Below, piece after piece: positions 34,011-42,744 of a DNA stretch of 64,000 nucleotides. The number at the start of each line of letters is the position of its first letter. Within the stretch, counting starts at the first letter, position 1. Under the pieces are notes generated by a model. The model saw only the letters and a program-made list of their open reading frames with translations, did not search any database and was not told the DNA's origin. Source of the DNA: DATGMP01 sp035293565 (GTDB lineage: Bacteria > Pseudomonadota > Alphaproteobacteria > BOG-932 > Roseiterribacteraceae); the NCBI GenBank assembly GCA_035293565.1, contig DATGMP010000062.1, positions 7,355-71,354 on the forward strand, given 5' to 3'. A program made the translations under genes and the position numbers.

Positions 34011-36431
34011 TCAGCCGCCGAAATTGTAGCGGATCTGCACGCCGATCATCCTGGGCTCGTTATAGATCACCTGGTCGGTGCCGAGCGACGAATAGAGATA
34101 GCCGCCGCCGATCCGATAGACCGTGTCGGTCAGGTTGGTGATGAAGAAACGGCCGTCGAAATCGCTGCCCCAGATCTTCGTCCAATCGATCGAAAGGTCG
34201 AGCACGTCGGTATCGCCCTGGGTTGCGAACGGATCGGTGATGGTCCGGCCGCCCACGATGATCGTGGGCGCAAGGGCAAGGATCACGCTCGATTTGTGCA
34301 CCCAGCTCAACGTCGCCGACAGATTCCCATAGGCCTCGTCGATCGGCAGCTCATAGCGCGCGCTGATGTTGAATTTGTTCTTCGGCGCGAACGGGAAGAC
34401 TCGGCCGGTCGAAAGCGACGGCGCGCCGTTCACGAGGCGCGTGTAGTCGAGGAACGCCGAGTAGGCGGCATCGGTATAGGCGTAGGATGCCGTCAACGTC
34501 AGCGGCTTCACTGGAATGAAGGTGACATCGGCCTCGATTCCCTTCACCTCCGCGGTGGCGGCGTTGGTGAGCGCGCTCACCGTCGATATCACGCCCGAGA
34601 CGCTCGTCACCGAAAAGCTCTGGTTGAGCTGCGCGTTGTCGAGATTGAGGTCATAGGCGTCGACATTGGCCCTGAGGCTCATGCCATTGAAGCGCCAGTC
34701 GGATTTAACGCCGATCTCGGTATCGGTCGCGATCTCCGGCTGGTAGACAAAGAGGCTCGATGCGTTGGGGATCGGCGGGTTGGCCGTCAGCACCGGCGCC
34801 GCCAACGGGTTGAGACCGCCGGCGCGGTAGCCCTGCCGATGCGTGACGTAGAGCATCATGTCCGGCGTCACCTGATACTCGGCGCCCACCGTGTAAGAGT
34901 CGGTGTCCGTGTTGAGCGTCAGACTGCGATCGCAAACCGTCGTGGCGCCCGGATTCGTCACCTTCGTTCCCGTCGCTCCCGTCGTGCATTTGAAGCTCGC
35001 GATCTGCGCGACGGTCAAGGAGCGCGTATCGTTGGTGAAGCGATAACCACCGGTGAATTTCAGTCCCGGTATGTAATCGTCGAGCCCATAGGTGAATTGG
35101 AAATAGCCGGCCCGGCTATCATCGACGAGGAAGTTGTTCACGTCGGTGACGCTGCCGAAGACGCTCGTTTGATGCTGGTAGCTCGATCCCGGCGAGTCGG
35201 CGTGGAGATAGAAATAGCCCACCGTGTATTGCAGACGATCGCCGAAAAGCTTGCCTTGGATCTGCGGCTCCTCGGTGTATTGCTCGACATTGGTGCTCCA
35301 AGCATCGCCGGGCGAGCGCGTGTTGCAGGTCAAGGGCGATTCGCATGTGTCGAAATCGAGAATTTTGAGCGCCGTGCCGTCGTAGTCGAAGCGATTGAGC
35401 TGCTTGAAGCTGCGCCAGCCGAAGATGTTTCGGAGCGTCAGGTTGTCGAGCGGATCCCAGGTCGTAATGTCGGCGACGCCGGTCGCCTCGATCTTGTCCA
35501 GCCCCTGAACGTCCGAATATGTCTCGTAAGGGCCGACCGCCTGCTGCGCCGCGAGCGCGTTGACGAGGCTCGCGCCCAGAAGCTTCGGCACCGTGGCGAA
35601 GGGGTTGATGTTGGCGAGATGGTTCGAGCCGCCGTTCGTGTGCGAATCATAGCGGTCGACGACCGTCAGATTCTCCAGCCCGTCGATCGGTCGAAACAGA
35701 ACCGACAGGCGTTCGCTTGCATAGCTGCGGTCGTCCTGATCTTGACCGGTTGTGAGATTCTTCGTGTAGCCGTCCCGCTGCTCGAAGGTACCTGCGGCGC
35801 GCACCATCAGCTTGTCGGGAACGATCGGCACGTTGATCGCGGCTTCGTAGCCGACGTCGCCGTAGTTGCCGAATTGGAGCTGCGCGTAGCCCTCGAAATC
35901 ATTCGTCGGATGCTTGGGCTCGAACAGCACGGCGCCGCCGGTCGAGTTGCGTCCGAACAGCGTGCCTTGCGGTCCGTTCAGCACCTGGACGTTCTGCAAG
36001 TCGAAATAGCGCCCTGGTCCGCCCCCGTCGCCGATCGGTAAAGGTACTTCGGAGAAATAGGTCGGCACGGCGACCTGCTGACCGGATAGCGAAGCGCCGG
36101 AACCCGACATGCCGCGAATGACGTAATTCTCCTCGTCGCGGCTCGATTCGGCAGCTGAGAGCGAGGGGACGATCTTCGATAGGTCGGTCGCATCCTCGAT
36201 GTGATGCGCTTCGAGCTGCTGCTCGCTGAAGGCATGCGCGGCAAGCGGCACCGTCTGCAGCCGCTCCTCGCGGCGCTGCGCGGTGACGATGACTTCTTCC
36301 AGGGTCCCTTCCGCTGCGGCCGGAGCGGCGGCAGGCTGCGCCCGGATCGGGAGCGCGAGACAGAGGCCAGCGATACTCGCCAGCAGCGCCGAGGCGCCAT
36401 GCGACCAGAGCTTCCCTTGGATCTTGTTCAT
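34011..36431 (-). CDS. TonB-dependent outer-membrane receptor 1
   Basis: An 806-residue outer-membrane transporter. The signal peptide covers about residues 1-32 (ASIAGLCLALPIRAQ). A TonB box-like EEVIVTAQRREE follows at ~44-55, then the plug domain (VLNGPQGTLFGRNSTGGAV) and a 22-strand-type barrel with long loops, one holding two CESPLTCNTRSP-like cysteines. The plug signature and VTAQRREE box are typical of catabolic receptors of sphingomonads and relatives rather than siderophore receptors. It leads an operon with two SDRs and is divergent from an MFS carrier gene, implying import of the substrate those enzymes act on. Confidence 0.93.
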   Translation of the reverse strand: MNKIQGKLWSHGASALLASIAGLCLALPIRAQPAAAPAAAEGTLEEVIVTAQRREERLQTVPLAAHAFSEQQLEAHHIEDATDLSKIVPSLSAAESSRDEENYVIRGMSGSGASLSGQQVAVPTYFSEVPLPIGDGGGPGRYFDLQNVQVLNGPQGTLFGRNSTGGAVLFEPKHPTNDFEGYAQLQFGNYGDVGYEAAINVPIVPDKLMVRAAGTFEQRDGYTKNLTTGQDQDDRSYASERLSVLFRPIDGLENLTVVDRYDSHTNGGSNHLANINPFATVPKLLGASLVNALAAQQAVGPYETYSDVQGLDKIEATGVADITTWDPLDNLTLRNIFGWRSFKQLNRFDYDGTALKILDFDTCESPLTCNTRSPGDAWSTNVEQYTEEPQIQGKLFGDRLQYTVGYFYLHADSPGSSYQHQTSVFGSVTDVNNFLVDDSRAGYFQFTYGLDDYIPGLKFTGGYRFTNDTRSLTVAQIASFKCTTGATGTKVTNPGATTVCDRSLTLNTDTDSYTVGAEYQVTPDMMLYVTHRQGYRAGGLNPLAAPVLTANPPIPNASSLFVYQPEIATDTEIGVKSDWRFNGMSLRANVDAYDLNLDNAQLNQSFSVTSVSGVISTVSALTNAATAEVKGIEADVTFIPVKPLTLTASYAYTDAAYSAFLDYTRLVNGAPSLSTGRVFPFAPKNKFNISARYELPIDEAYGNLSATLSWVHKSSVILALAPTIIVGGRTITDPFATQGDTDVLDLSIDWTKIWGSDFDGRFFITNLTDTVYRIGGGYLYSSLGTDQVIYNEPRMIGVQIRYNFGG

Positions 36432-36654
36432 TTCTTCCCCCGTTCGGCTTGTGAGACGGTCTTTTTCCGAAGGCTTTCAGTACCCTGGCGGTTTCGAGCA
36501 CGCGCTTTGTGGGCCAGAGAACGTTGCCAGTTTTTGTCCGACAGTTCAACAGTTGGATAGGCAGACATATTAAAGATATAAAGCTCGCGCGTCCGATCCG
36601 GCGTTGCCGTCTCGTCGGCATTCAGATAACCCGGAGGCAAAGGGGAGGCGCTCG

Positions 36655-37863
36655 ATGAGCGACGTGGCCGACACCACGCTCGGCGGAAAATCCGTGGAAC
36701 CGGTCACCGCCGGGGCAGCGCCGCCGCTGGCGGTGATCGTGCTGCTGTCGAGCGCGCCCGCGATGGCCCTCATCTTCGGAGCGCTCGGCTCGATCCTGCC
36801 TCTGATCGCCACACATTTCGAGGGCCAGGGCGATCCCACCTTCATTGCCCAGATGGTGATGACCATGCCGGCCGTGGGCGTCCTGCTGGGCGGCCTTATC
36901 GGCGGTCCCGTCGTCGAGCGCCTGGGCGTCCGCACGACGCTCCTCGCCGCCCTCGGACTCTACGCCGCGGCGGGATCGTCCGGCTTGTTCCTGGACGGGC
37001 TCTGGCCGCTGCTGGCTTCGCGTTTCCTCATGGGCGTCGCGGTCACCAGCCTGTCCACCTCCGTGATGCTGCTGGTGGGCGCCTGGTTCGAAGGGCCGGC
37101 GCGCGCCAGGCTTCTCGGACTCCAGCAGACATGCGGCGGTATCGCGAGCGTGGCGGCGCTGCTGGTCTCGGGCGCGCTCGCCAATTGGGCCGGATGGCGC
37201 GCGCCGTTCGCGATCTATCTCGCCGCACTCGCGGTGCTCGCCGTCGCCGCGGTCGTGATTCCAAGCAATGCCGTGCGGCCGGCGGAACGCTCACGCGCCG
37301 CGGATATCAAGCCGCTGCTGGCGCTCTGGCCGATCTATGCGCTGCAGCTTCCGCTTTTCCTCGCCTATTTCATGACCTCGGTGCAGTTCGCCTTTCTGCT
37401 GCAGGCCGACGGCGTCTCGAACAATCTCACCCGAGCGATCGTGATCGCTGTCGGCGTGCTGGCCGGCGCGGGCTCCGGCGCGGTCTATGCCCGCGTGTTC
37501 GGCCGCCTCGGCGAGCGCCGGACTCCGCTCGCGATGATGGGCCTCATGGCGCTCGGCTTTCTCATCATCGGCACGGCGGGCCGGCTGCCGGCGATCGCCT
37601 TCGGCTGCGCGCTCGCCGGCGCGGGCGGCGGCATGATCAGCCCCTTCATCAGCGGAAGATTGCTGGCCAGCGCGTCCGACGACATCCGGCCGCGCGCGCT
37701 CGGCCTGATGTTCACGACGATCTATGCCGCCGACTTTCTCAATCCGGTGCTGGTGAAGCCGGTCCGTCGAGAGCTCGGCATCCATGCCGCCTATCTGGTC
37801 GTGGCGGGCCTGCTGGCGATCGGCGCGCTGGCCCTCTGGCGGCGAGCTCGCCGGACCATCTGA
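36655..37863 (+). CDS. Major facilitator superfamily transporter
   Basis: A 402-residue inner-membrane carrier with 12 predicted helices. The loop 2-3 signature is present as GPVVERLGVRTTLL, and the second half starts around LLALWPIYALQLPLF. It resembles the CynX/NimT or aromatic-acid type MFS carriers, without a specific substrate signature. ATG 36655 has GGGGAGG upstream; the frame from 36604 is not required. It is divergent from the TonB receptor, so the pair could move one compound across both membranes. It ends one base before the end of the convergent GT22 gene. Confidence 0.9.
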   Translation: MSDVADTTLGGKSVEPVTAGAAPPLAVIVLLSSAPAMALIFGALGSILPLIATHFEGQGDPTFIAQMVMTMPAVGVLLGGLIGGPVVERLGVRTTLLAALGLYAAAGSSGLFLDGLWPLLASRFLMGVAVTSLSTSVMLLVGAWFEGPARARLLGLQQTCGGIASVAALLVSGALANWAGWRAPFAIYLAALAVLAVAAVVIPSNAVRPAERSRAADIKPLLALWPIYALQLPLFLAYFMTSVQFAFLLQADGVSNNLTRAIVIAVGVLAGAGSGAVYARVFGRLGERRTPLAMMGLMALGFLIIGTAGRLPAIAFGCALAGAGGGMISPFISGRLLASASDDIRPRALGLMFTTIYAADFLNPVLVKPVRRELGIHAAYLVVAGLLAIGALALWRRARRTI

Positions 37864-39441
37864 CTATTTGCCGAACGGCGCGCCCCAGACGACGCTCTCC
37901 GGCAGCGGCCGCTCGAGCCATCGATCGGCCCTGTTCTTGAGTCCCTCCGGGACGAACAGGGGCGGATAGAGCGGAGGCTCGGCGCGGCAGGATCCTGCGC
38001 GGCGCGCGACGCAGACCTGGAAGTCCGGCTCCGGGTGCGAGAGCAGCGTGGGCAGAGCCGAATCCAGCGGGCGGCAACTTTCGACCGTCCAATCCGCGCC
38101 CGCGAGCGGCTCGCCTTTTCGGTAGATGATCGTGTTGAAGCCGGGCGCGCGATCGGCGAACTCCACGGAACTCATCGGAAAATAGACCGGCACCTGATGG
38201 CCGAGGCTGAACTCGCCCGACCAGTTGACCCAGTTGATGCCCCAGATCGCGACCCCGCAGACATCCTTGTCGCGAGCAACCGCGAAGCTCGCCTGAACCA
38301 GCCCGGCATGACGGCGGAACAGATCGGTGTACTCGCGCGCCAGATACAGGCTGGCTATCGTCGTCGCCCAAACAACGCAGGCAATCGGCGTGATGTCCCG
38401 CAAACGCCTTCCCGGGCGAAAGCCTGCCATAATGGCCTGAAGAAGCCGCTCCGTGCCGATTCCGGCGAGCGTCATGACGAGCGGAATCGCCGGATAGATG
38501 AAACGGTATTCCTTGTGCCCGATCAGCATGTGAGCGAGGAGGATCGCGGCGGCCGCGGCCGCGATCAGCCGCGCGCGAGGAATCGCGACCGCGGCGGCGA
38601 GCGCGACGAAAGCGGTGGCGCCGCCCCACATCAGGTCGATCTTGGCGAAATAGGCGAACCAGGGAGACGTGCCGAAGATCGCCGCGACCCCATAGGACGA
38701 ATTCACGAGCGCGTTCAGCCAAAGGCTCCGCAACGGCTCGCCCCAGGTGGCCCAGTCGACCGCGCCGGCGATCACAACCGGCACCAGCCCGCCCGCCGCG
38801 GCCGGGATCGAGCGCCGGCGCCAATCCGGCCAGATCGCCCACAGCCAGGCCAACCCGGCCGCCGGCGCCAGCTGCACCCTCAGCACGGCCGCCCAGGCGA
38901 GGAGAAAGGCGCAAAGGAGGATCCGGCTGCGGCTCATCGGCCGACCCGGCGCGGGCTCGGCGAGAAAGATGCCGGGCACGAGAAAGGCGGTCGCGAGCAC
39001 TTCGTTCAGAGGATGGGTCGACCAGAAGACCAGGTCGGGCCAGAACGCCGCCAACCCGCCGCACAGAATCCCGGCGCCCGGCAAGTTGCTGCGGCGTCCC
39101 CAGAGGGAGGCGCAGACGATCGTCGGGATCGCCGTCGCCGCCATCAGAAGCCGGATCGTCTGGAAGGCGCCGACCGAACCCAGCCCCAGCGTCCAGCACA
39201 GCTTGATGATCCCCGCGATGAGGCCCGGAAAGATCCAGGAGCGGATCCCGTAGAAATATTCCCAGGGGACGAAGCCGCGACCGGTCAGGGCCCGGTAGCC
39301 CTGCTCCATGTTCTGAAAGATCTCGTCGGCGTTGGCGATGTTCGGCGCCAGAAATATGGACGCGGCGCGAACCGCGAAGCCCAGCGCGGCCAGCGCCAGG
39401 ATCGCCCCCCATCCGTTTCGGCTGGAAGCCTCATTCGCCAT
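37864..39441 (-). CDS. GT22 (ALG9/PIG-B-like) mannosyltransferase
   Basis: A 525-residue protein with about ten membrane helices. It bears GT22 signatures: an early acidic loop ADEIFQNMEQGYRALTGRG, then WEYFYGIRSWIFPGL near residues 60-75, and HKEYRFIYPAIPLVM near 310-325. In eukaryotes these enzymes add mannose from dolichol-phosphate-mannose in N-glycan and GPI-anchor synthesis; bacterial homologues would use polyprenyl-phosphate sugars for envelope glycans. The soluble C-terminal ~130 residues carry several cysteines (DKDVCGVAIWG, VESCRP, VCVARRAGSC) and probably face the periplasm. The gene is monocistronic as far as can be seen. Confidence 0.82.
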   Translation of the reverse strand: MANEASSRNGWGAILALAALGFAVRAASIFLAPNIANADEIFQNMEQGYRALTGRGFVPWEYFYGIRSWIFPGLIAGIIKLCWTLGLGSVGAFQTIRLLMAATAIPTIVCASLWGRRSNLPGAGILCGGLAAFWPDLVFWSTHPLNEVLATAFLVPGIFLAEPAPGRPMSRSRILLCAFLLAWAAVLRVQLAPAAGLAWLWAIWPDWRRRSIPAAAGGLVPVVIAGAVDWATWGEPLRSLWLNALVNSSYGVAAIFGTSPWFAYFAKIDLMWGGATAFVALAAAVAIPRARLIAAAAAAILLAHMLIGHKEYRFIYPAIPLVMTLAGIGTERLLQAIMAGFRPGRRLRDITPIACVVWATTIASLYLAREYTDLFRRHAGLVQASFAVARDKDVCGVAIWGINWVNWSGEFSLGHQVPVYFPMSSVEFADRAPGFNTIIYRKGEPLAGADWTVESCRPLDSALPTLLSHPEPDFQVCVARRAGSCRAEPPLYPPLFVPEGLKNRADRWLERPLPESVVWGAPFGK

Positions 39442-39497
39442 TATTTTACCGTTCGATGAGTTCCGGCCCTCCCCGCCGGCGGAAATCCGTCAGCGGG

Positions 39498-40517
39498 TCA
39501 GGACGTCACGGTTTTGCAGGGCGGTGAAGCGGCGGCGGCGGCGCATTCGTCCCCGCTCGGCAGCTTGGCCGAACGATTCTCGATCCAGCTGACAATGTCC
39601 TTCGAGACGACGTCGCCATGCAGATCGCGCAGCAGCATGTGATAGCCCTGCGGATAGATCGCGACGCGCGCGTTTCCGGGCGGCAGACGAGCGAGGAAGG
39701 AAGACACCGCCGCATGCGGCAGCACCTGCTCATGCGCTCCGAACAGCGCCAGCATGGGCAGGCGAACCCGCGATTCGTCCTCGAGCGCGCGGTCCATAAG
39801 GTCCATCAAGCCCGCCGTCGTGTCCACCCGCGCGCCGCCCTGGATCAGCGAATCGCGCGCCATGGCGCGCAGCATATCGACATTGTCGGACGGGTGAATA
39901 CCAAGCCCACGCGGCGGCTCCAGCCACCAGCCCGGCGCCGCGAGGCCCGCGAGCCAAAGCGCCGATCGCTCGACCGAGCCCATGAAATTGTGCTCCCAGA
40001 TCGCGGGGGAGACGAGGATCAGCCCGTCGACATCGGCCGGGCGCGGGCCGGAGCCCGCGACGATCGTGACCGCGCCGCCCATGCTCTCGCCGAGCAGATA
40101 GATGGGTGTCGACGGGTAATGCTTGCGGAGCGCGGCGACAACGGCTTTGGCGTCATCCGCCATCGTGTCCGTGCCGGCCCAATGGAAGACATGCGGCGTT
40201 CCGCCGAAGCCCCGCTGGTCGTAGGCATAGGTCGCGATGCCTTGAGACGCCCAGTAGGCGGCGGGTGTCCGGAAGGCGACTGAATAATCTCCGAAACCGT
40301 GGAGCGCCACGATGACGGCGCGCGGCTTGCCCTGCGGCAACCAGCGGCGCATCGGGAAGAGCGTGCCGTCCGGCCCGCGGAACGTGTCGGTGCCGATCTC
40401 GGTCGCGACGCGCTCGGAAAGCGGAAGCGGCTGAACCCCGGGCGCGCAGGCGCCGAGGCCGAGACTGCTCAGGGCAAGGGCGGCGATGGCCGCGATATGT
40501 CTAACCGATCGGCGCAT
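39498..40517 (-). CDS. Lipoprotein alpha/beta hydrolase, monoacylglycerol lipase-like
   Basis: A 339-residue serine hydrolase of the serine aminopeptidase/monoacylglycerol lipase (Hydrolase_4) group. A lipoprotein signal ends in LGLGAC, so the protein is membrane-anchored in the periplasm. The oxyanion HGFGDYS follows strand 3, the nucleophile is in GESMGGAV, aspartate/glutamate in FGAHEQVLP and the final histidine in YPQGYHMLLRD. ATG 40517 is chosen; a TTG two codons upstream is an alternative. It overlaps the ABC ATPase gene end by 17 bases, so the two are co-transcribed. Confidence 0.87.
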   Translation of the reverse strand: MRRSVRHIAAIAALALSSLGLGACAPGVQPLPLSERVATEIGTDTFRGPDGTLFPMRRWLPQGKPRAVIVALHGFGDYSVAFRTPAAYWASQGIATYAYDQRGFGGTPHVFHWAGTDTMADDAKAVVAALRKHYPSTPIYLLGESMGGAVTIVAGSGPRPADVDGLILVSPAIWEHNFMGSVERSALWLAGLAAPGWWLEPPRGLGIHPSDNVDMLRAMARDSLIQGGARVDTTAGLMDLMDRALEDESRVRLPMLALFGAHEQVLPHAAVSSFLARLPPGNARVAIYPQGYHMLLRDLHGDVVSKDIVSWIENRSAKLPSGDECAAAAASPPCKTVTS

Positions 40518-41460
40518 GGACAAGTTGAAGGAATATATCCTCGAGATCCGTTTCTTTTGTCGTAATGTCGGTGACCGCGAGCCCGGATTCCTGAACCGCC
40601 GCCAGCACCTCGTTGATGTGGGACTGGCTCGGCTGATAGCGGACGACCAGCCGACGAGGCTCCGGCAGCTCGGTATGATAGGCGGCCAGCCTTTCCGGCA
40701 CGGCCCAGAGATCCCGGTCGAGCGTCAGCCACAGCTCCTTTCGGTCCATGCGCCTCAATAGCACGGATTTCGGCTCGCAGGCCGCAACCGCGCCGTTATT
40801 GATGATGGCGATAGTGTCGCAGAGCTCCTCGGCTTCTTCCAGATAGTGGGTCGTCAAAAGAATCGTCGTGCCGGCGCGGTTGAGCTCCCGCACATAAGCC
40901 CAGAGCGACTGGCGGAGCTCGATATCGACGCCGGCCGTGGGCTCGTCCAACACCAGGATCGGCGGCCAGTGGACCATGGCCTTGGCCACCATCAGCCGGC
41001 GCCGCATGCCGCCGGAAAGGGCGCGGGCATACGCATTGGCCTTGTCGGCCAGCCCGACGGCGGCCAGAAGCTCGTCCGTCCGCCGTTCCGCCGCCGGCAC
41101 GCCATAGAGCCCGGCCTGAAGGTCGAGCAGCTCGCGCGGCGTGAAAAAGGGATCGAGCGTCAGCTCCTGGGGCACGACGCCGATCGCGGCCCGCGACTGC
41201 CGCGGCCATTTGTCGATGTCGAAATCCCAAATCCGCACGTCGCCCGTGGTCTTTCGAACGAGGCCGGCCAAGATGTTGATCAGGGTCGATTTCCCGGCCC
41301 CGTTCGGACCCAGGAGGCCGAAGAAGGAGCCCCGTTCGATCTTGAGGTCGATCCCCTTCAGGGCAAGCTTTTCCGAGCTGCGCCCGTTGCCGCGATAGAC
41401 CTTGGTCAGGTTGGAGACCTCGACCGCATAAGGCGGCGGGGGCGTTATCACTCGGGTCAT
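40501..41460 (-). CDS. ABC transporter ATP-binding protein (YadG-like)
   Basis: A 319-residue ATPase of the YadG/drug-exporter type. The Walker A motif is GPNGAGKST, the Q-loop VVPQELTLD, the ABC signature LSGGMRRR, Walker B ILVLDEPT and the H-loop TTHYLEEAEEL. An ~80-residue C-terminal extension (LWLTLDRDLWAVPERL) is usual in this group. The matching ABC-2 permease, normally the next gene, is absent here; the overlapping downstream gene is a hydrolase. ATG 41460 is used rather than 41589, as the longer N-terminus is not family-like. Confidence 0.92.
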   Translation of the reverse strand: MTRVITPPPPYAVEVSNLTKVYRGNGRSSEKLALKGIDLKIERGSFFGLLGPNGAGKSTLINILAGLVRKTTGDVRIWDFDIDKWPRQSRAAIGVVPQELTLDPFFTPRELLDLQAGLYGVPAAERRTDELLAAVGLADKANAYARALSGGMRRRLMVAKAMVHWPPILVLDEPTAGVDIELRQSLWAYVRELNRAGTTILLTTHYLEEAEELCDTIAIINNGAVAACEPKSVLLRRMDRKELWLTLDRDLWAVPERLAAYHTELPEPRRLVVRYQPSQSHINEVLAAVQESGLAVTDITTKETDLEDIFLQLVHAPIG

Positions 41461-41621
41461 TGAAAGCTGCTCAACGGGGGCTGCTCGTGAGGGCCGTTCA
41501 CCGGGGCCCGCCGGTCCGCACGGCCAGTTTGCATTGTGCGGATTGATCCATCGGCGCGGATCGCTATCATCCGCTCCCAATGCGGTCAACCGGACCGCCG
41601 ATCCCGGACCTGAGAGTGCTG

Positions 41622-41801
41622 ATGGAGCCCCCTGAGATCATTCACGTGGATACCCCGACCGTGGGTTGCGACGGCGGCGGCGGCCCCCTTGGACACCCTT
41701 TGGTCTATTTGCCGATCGGCCCCAGCGGCCAAACCGACTGTCCCTATTGCGGGCGGCGTTTCATTTTGGACGCCCACGCCAAGGCCGAACATCATGATTG
41801 A
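41622..41801 (+). CDS. zf-CHCC zinc-finger domain protein
   Basis: A 59-residue protein of the zf-CHCC family (related to the mitochondrial complex I subunit NDUFS6 C-terminal domain). Zinc ligands are visible in order: C in TVGCDGGGG, H in GHPLVYLPI, then CPYCGRRF. Small proteins of this family are very common in alphaproteobacteria. ATG 41622 starts a protein of normal family length; the frame from 41580 adds an unlikely tail. It overlaps the YbjN gene by 8 bases. Confidence 0.87.
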   Translation: MEPPEIIHVDTPTVGCDGGGGPLGHPLVYLPIGPSGQTDCPYCGRRFILDAHAKAEHHD

Positions 41802-42327
41802 TCGCCTCTTGCGCGCGTTCCTCCCGACCCTGGTCCTGCTCGCCACAGGCGCGTCGGCTCAGACGACCATCGTGCCGACCTATAATGCGATCGACGCGGA
41901 CACGGTGAAAAAAATCGTGGACGCGCAGGGACAGTCCCAGACGACCGTGGATCTCAGCGATCCGCAGGGGCCGATCATCAAGGTGCAGCTCGCCGCCGGC
42001 ATCGGCTATTGGATTGAGCTCGACGATTGCGACAACGGCCAGCCCAATCTCTGCAAGAGCCTCAGCCTGCATGCCGTGCTGCCGGCGGGATCATTGAATT
42101 TCTACCAAGTCAACGCGTTCAACCAGAATATGCGCTACGCGACCGCCTTCTTCGGCGACAAGGGCGTGCCGGAGCTGCGCATGGACGCCAATCTGAGAGG
42201 CGGCGTCACGCAGAATTTCATCGCCTACGACGTTCGCATCTTCAACAAGGTCGTGCTCGATTATATCAAGCAGGCGACCGCCCAGCCGACCTTGGCCCAG
42301 CCGCAAAAGAACTCCGCGGCGAAATAG
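41794..42327 (+). CDS. Exported YbjN-domain protein
   Basis: A 177-residue secreted protein with a signal peptide over about residues 1-22 (FLPTLVLLATGASAQ). The mature part resembles the YbjN fold: IDADTVKKIVDAQGQS, IELDDCDNGQPNLCKSLSLHAVL with a probable disulfide, and NQNMRYATAFFGDKGVPELRMD. YbjN proteins have a chaperone-like fold but no settled function; exported versions are frequent in alphaproteobacteria. The start overlaps the zf-CHCC gene, and a related operon of small exported proteins continues downstream. Confidence 0.75.
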   Translation: MIDRLLRAFLPTLVLLATGASAQTTIVPTYNAIDADTVKKIVDAQGQSQTTVDLSDPQGPIIKVQLAAGIGYWIELDDCDNGQPNLCKSLSLHAVLPAGSLNFYQVNAFNQNMRYATAFFGDKGVPELRMDANLRGGVTQNFIAYDVRIFNKVVLDYIKQATAQPTLAQPQKNSAAK

Positions 42328-42365
42328 TCCGTAACGCTCGCCCGTAACGCATGAAGGGGAAAGCC

Positions 42366-42725
42366 ATGCGCCGTCAGTTCCAGTATTTTGCCGCCGCCGC
42401 GTTCGCGGCAGTCGCCGCCCTGCCCGCCGCGGCGCGGGAATGCCAGGCGCCGGGTCCCGCTCCGACGATTCCCGACGGCACAACCGCGACCGCCGACCAG
42501 ATGAAGTCGGCTCGCGAGTCGGTGCAGGGCTACGTAAATGTGCTGCAGGACTATCAGGATTGCCTGGAATCCAGCATCAAACACGCGCCGAAGGAAACCA
42601 AGCAGGAAGATCTGCAGCGCTTGCGCGACAAGGGCAACGCCGCCATCGACCAGGCGGAGGCGCTCAAGAACAACTACATCGCGCAAGTGAAGCTGTTCAA
42701 GGCGCGCCAGCCGCCAACGAAGTGA
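42366..42725 (+). CDS. Small exported hypothetical protein
   Basis: A 119-residue protein with a clear signal peptide (residues ~1-22, FAAAAFAAVAALPAAAREC). The mature part is helical with two cysteines (AREC and QDCLESSIKHAP) that could form a disulfide, and a glutamine/lysine-rich coiled-coil-like second half. No family is recognised. ATG 42366 is selected by AAGGGGAAAGCC in front; ATG 42351 is also in frame. It lies 38 bases after the YbjN gene and 19 before polA. Confidence 0.72.
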   Translation: MRRQFQYFAAAAFAAVAALPAAARECQAPGPAPTIPDGTTATADQMKSARESVQGYVNVLQDYQDCLESSIKHAPKETKQEDLQRLRDKGNAAIDQAEALKNNYIAQVKLFKARQPPTK

Positions 42726-42744
42726 TCCCCACCGGACGGATTTG

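Noticed and set aside
36428..36640. 70-residue basic frame on the minus strand in the receptor-MFS gap
   Set aside because: It lacks a ribosome site and a known pattern, and it would occupy the divergent promoter region.
37739..39412. 557-residue minus-strand frame overlapping the GT22 gene in another frame
   Set aside because: It is very rich in R, G and A with no membrane pattern, while the chosen frame has GT22 motifs and helices.
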